Shown piece after piece: positions 41,174 through 42,770 of a DNA stretch of 42,770 bases. Positions within the stretch are counted from its first letter, which is position 1. Each line of letters begins with the position of its first letter. The position numbers and the translations under genes were made by a program. A model generated the notes under the pieces. It had not been told where the DNA came from. It did no database searches and saw only the letters and a program-made list of their open reading frames with translations. Source of the stretch: UKL13-2 sp031430555. Its GTDB lineage: Bacteria; Pseudomonadota; Gammaproteobacteria; Burkholderiales; Usitatibacteraceae. Location of the stretch: assembly GCA_031430555.1 (NCBI GenBank), contig JANPBQ010000307.1:1-42770 (forward strand), in the 5' to 3' direction.

Positions 41174-42134
41174 TTCCCGCCTTTGTCTTCAACATTAGAC
41201 TCCGCATGAATCTCTGCGCACCAATCCATTGCTGCGCCCAGTATCCGTGCCCATACTCGACGCCATCTAGTTGATCGCGAATACCCGTTTTTGGGTATGT
41301 GTCCGCAAACACGGCGGTTCCAAACCACACATCCCACATCGGGAAAAGCACCGCGAAATTGCAACCACGCGCCGCACCTTCATGGCCAAAACCGATCGCA
41401 TGATGCATGCGGTGAAATCGCGGACTCACCAGTAGATAGTTACCGATACGGCCGAAGTGGACTTTGAGATTCGCGTGCGCGAAGCTCTCGGCGACGCGCG
41501 TCGCCACCACCATAGTCACAAACGCGGCGGGCGGCACGCCGATCAAAAGCGCCACGCCTGCGAACACGGCATCGGTCAATACGGTATCGAACAAATGATT
41601 GCGGTCATCGGTCCAGAAACTCATGCTGCGTTGCGAATGATGCAAGCTGTGCAACGCCCACCAGAACGCGAAGCGGTGCTGCGCGCGATGCAGCCAATAG
41701 GCGACAAAATCAAGAATCACCAGGTACACCACGAACGACAACAATGGCGAATCATTGAGCGCGGGCAGCGCGTCCTCAAGTTTCCAGGGCACGATGTCAT
41801 GCATGCGCAGCCAGCCATCAATGCCATCCACCAGCGGCCTCAGCAGAATGAATAACATCAACGGGATCAAGCCCAAGCGTTGCAGCATCGTGTAGATCAT
41901 GTCGACACGCTTGTCTTCCTCGGCCTGCGCTTCCAGTGGCCGCCACCGCTCGAGCGTACCCAGCACGAGTGCGAGCAGCGTAATTTCGATCGCGCCGATC
42001 AGAAAAACTTCTGTCGCGTCGAAAGCAAGCTCGGCATAGCCGCCGAAGCCGAGCGCGTGCAGCGCAGGCAGCACGCCGGTCTCGAAAACGCGCGCATGGA
42101 GCGCGGCAAAAAGTTCTTCAATCGTGTCGAGCAT
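41166..42134 (-). CDS. sterol desaturase/fatty acid hydroxylase family membrane enzyme
   Basis: A 322-residue membrane protein with the di-iron histidine boxes of the family: HRAQH (H-x3-H), HSLHH and HRMHH (H-x2-HH), spread over ~160-250, and hydrophobic helices before them. It should hydroxylate or desaturate a lipid; the substrate cannot be read from sequence. Stop overlaps the protease gene start. Confidence 0.92.
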   Translation of the reverse strand: MLDTIEELFAALHARVFETGVLPALHALGFGGYAELAFDATEVFLIGAIEITLLALVLGTLERWRPLEAQAEEDKRVDMIYTMLQRLGLIPLMLFILLRPLVDGIDGWLRMHDIVPWKLEDALPALNDSPLLSFVVYLVILDFVAYWLHRAQHRFAFWWALHSLHHSQRSMSFWTDDRNHLFDTVLTDAVFAGVALLIGVPPAAFVTMVVATRVAESFAHANLKVHFGRIGNYLLVSPRFHRMHHAIGFGHEGAARGCNFAVLFPMWDVWFGTAVFADTYPKTGIRDQLDGVEYGHGYWAQQWIGAQRFMRSLMLKTKAGNA

Positions 42135-42155
42135 TGTCGCCGGGTAGTGTGGGGA

Positions 42156-42770
42156 TTAAGGCTGCTTTTTGTATTGCGGATGATCCGGCATGCGGGCGAA
42201 ACAAAAACCTTTGGCCTTCAATCCTGCAACAAGTTCATCGAGGCGCGGATACAAGGGGTCTTTCCGTGACCAGACGCCGAGGTGCCAAAGCAGAATGTCA
42301 CCATCCTTGATGTTTTTCAATTGCGACTTGATCAATGCATCCGACGGAAATTTTTCGCTCGGCAATTCGTCGCCGGAAAATCCCGCCGCGCTCCACGCGA
42401 CGTGCTTGTATCCGCAGGCTTCGGCAAAGCGCATGGTATTGGGCGTGAGCTTGCCGCCGGGCGCGCGCCAAATGCCGTCGAAGCCGCGGCCGGTCATCGC
42501 TCTGAAGGCATCCTCACTTTTCTTGATCTCATTGCAAACGCCCGCCGCATCGAGTGTCTCGCCGGACTTCGCACCCCACGGCACATAATTCACTTTTTCG
42601 CCAATATCTCCACGAAAGTACCAATGGCGCCACGTGTGCGAACCGAAAGCATGGCCCTCGTCGGCACGCGCTTTCCAAAATGGCGTCCACGCCGAATCGA
42701 GAGACGTATCGCCGCGTTGTGTTTTCTCGTTGGCAAGGAAAAAGGTGGCCTTGACGTCGTGCTTTTTCAG
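42156..42770 (-). CDS. polysaccharide deacetylase (partial, N-terminus beyond the window)
   Basis: The minus-strand frame is open to the window edge. It shows VKATFFLAN, then HAFGSHTWRH with the metal-binding H-x3-H, and WRAPGGK as the third NodB motif, followed by ILLWHLGVW with the late His. NodB-fold enzymes remove N- or O-acetyl groups from glycans. The first motif with the catalytic Asp lies outside. It precedes the desaturase gene by 21 bp in the same direction, probably one operon. Confidence 0.9.
   Translation of the reverse strand: MKKHDVKATFFLANEKTQRGDTSLDSAWTPFWKARADEGHAFGSHTWRHWYFRGDIGEKVNYVPWGAKSGETLDAAGVCNEIKKSEDAFRAMTGRGFDGIWRAPGGKLTPNTMRFAEACGYKHVAWSAAGFSGDELPSEKFPSDALIKSQLKNIKDGDILLWHLGVWSRKDPLYPRLDELVAGLKAKGFCFARMPDHPQYKKQP

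Overview
The window looks like one stretch of a betaproteobacterial chromosome. The evidence is the host block on the right: lysC, queD, a cytochrome c' with a b-type cytochrome, a PQQ-type sugar dehydrogenase, rlmD, and tRNA genes with encoded CCA. The species cannot be read from the sequence; a Burkholderiales/Casimicrobiaceae-like lineage is only an inference.

Left third (1-18.7 kb) is a defence island. A type III restriction-modification operon opens it: a PLD-fold protein, Mod, a HepT/HI0074-like HEPN protein, and a Res protein with an intact MntA-like nucleotidyltransferase domain fused to its N-terminus. Next come a DUF429 protein, a NERD nuclease with a zinc ribbon, a decayed tandem pair of NERD-helicase genes around a PIN/RHH toxin-antitoxin pair, an AbiE-type module with a striking eight-half-site operator, a Cas4-like/DEDD fusion nuclease (DUF2779), a second AbiE module, and a third regulator-nucleotidyltransferase pair whose nucleotidyltransferase is truncated. 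Fossils of an HsdM-like gene and of a second NERD gene lie between them. Four proteins here carry a nucleotidyltransferase signature.

Middle (19.0-29.05 kb) is an integrative element inserted in tRNA-Arg(ACG). A 48-bp copy of the tRNA 3' part (47/48 identical) lies at each end, with short direct repeats resembling integrase arm sites just inside. It encodes a tyrosine recombinase, an AlpA-like regulator, a replication-initiation-like protein, a major capsid protein and small phage-type proteins. I see no portal, terminase or tail genes, so it is a phage satellite or a decayed prophage. Its right end is a mosaic of gene fragments in alternating orientation.

Between island and element (18.67-19.05 kb) lies what was originally the downstream flank of tRNA-Arg: two tandem units of about 165 bp, each ending in the tRNA 3' end. 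A related unit sits directly downstream of tRNA-Ser(TGA) at 35.93-36.06 kb. All copies share three hairpins whose arms differ in sequence but stay complementary, and the outer stem matches the T-arm of the adjacent tRNA. This looks like an undescribed tRNA-linked structured element, reminiscent of the E. coli tyrT/rtT repeats.

Right third (29-42.8 kb) is ordinary host chromosome: two tRNAs, an S9 peptidase, lysC, queD, cytochrome genes, sugar dehydrogenase, tRNA-Ser(TGA), a Bax inhibitor-1 family membrane protein, rlmD, a secreted serine protease, a sterol-desaturase-like enzyme and a partial polysaccharide deacetylase.
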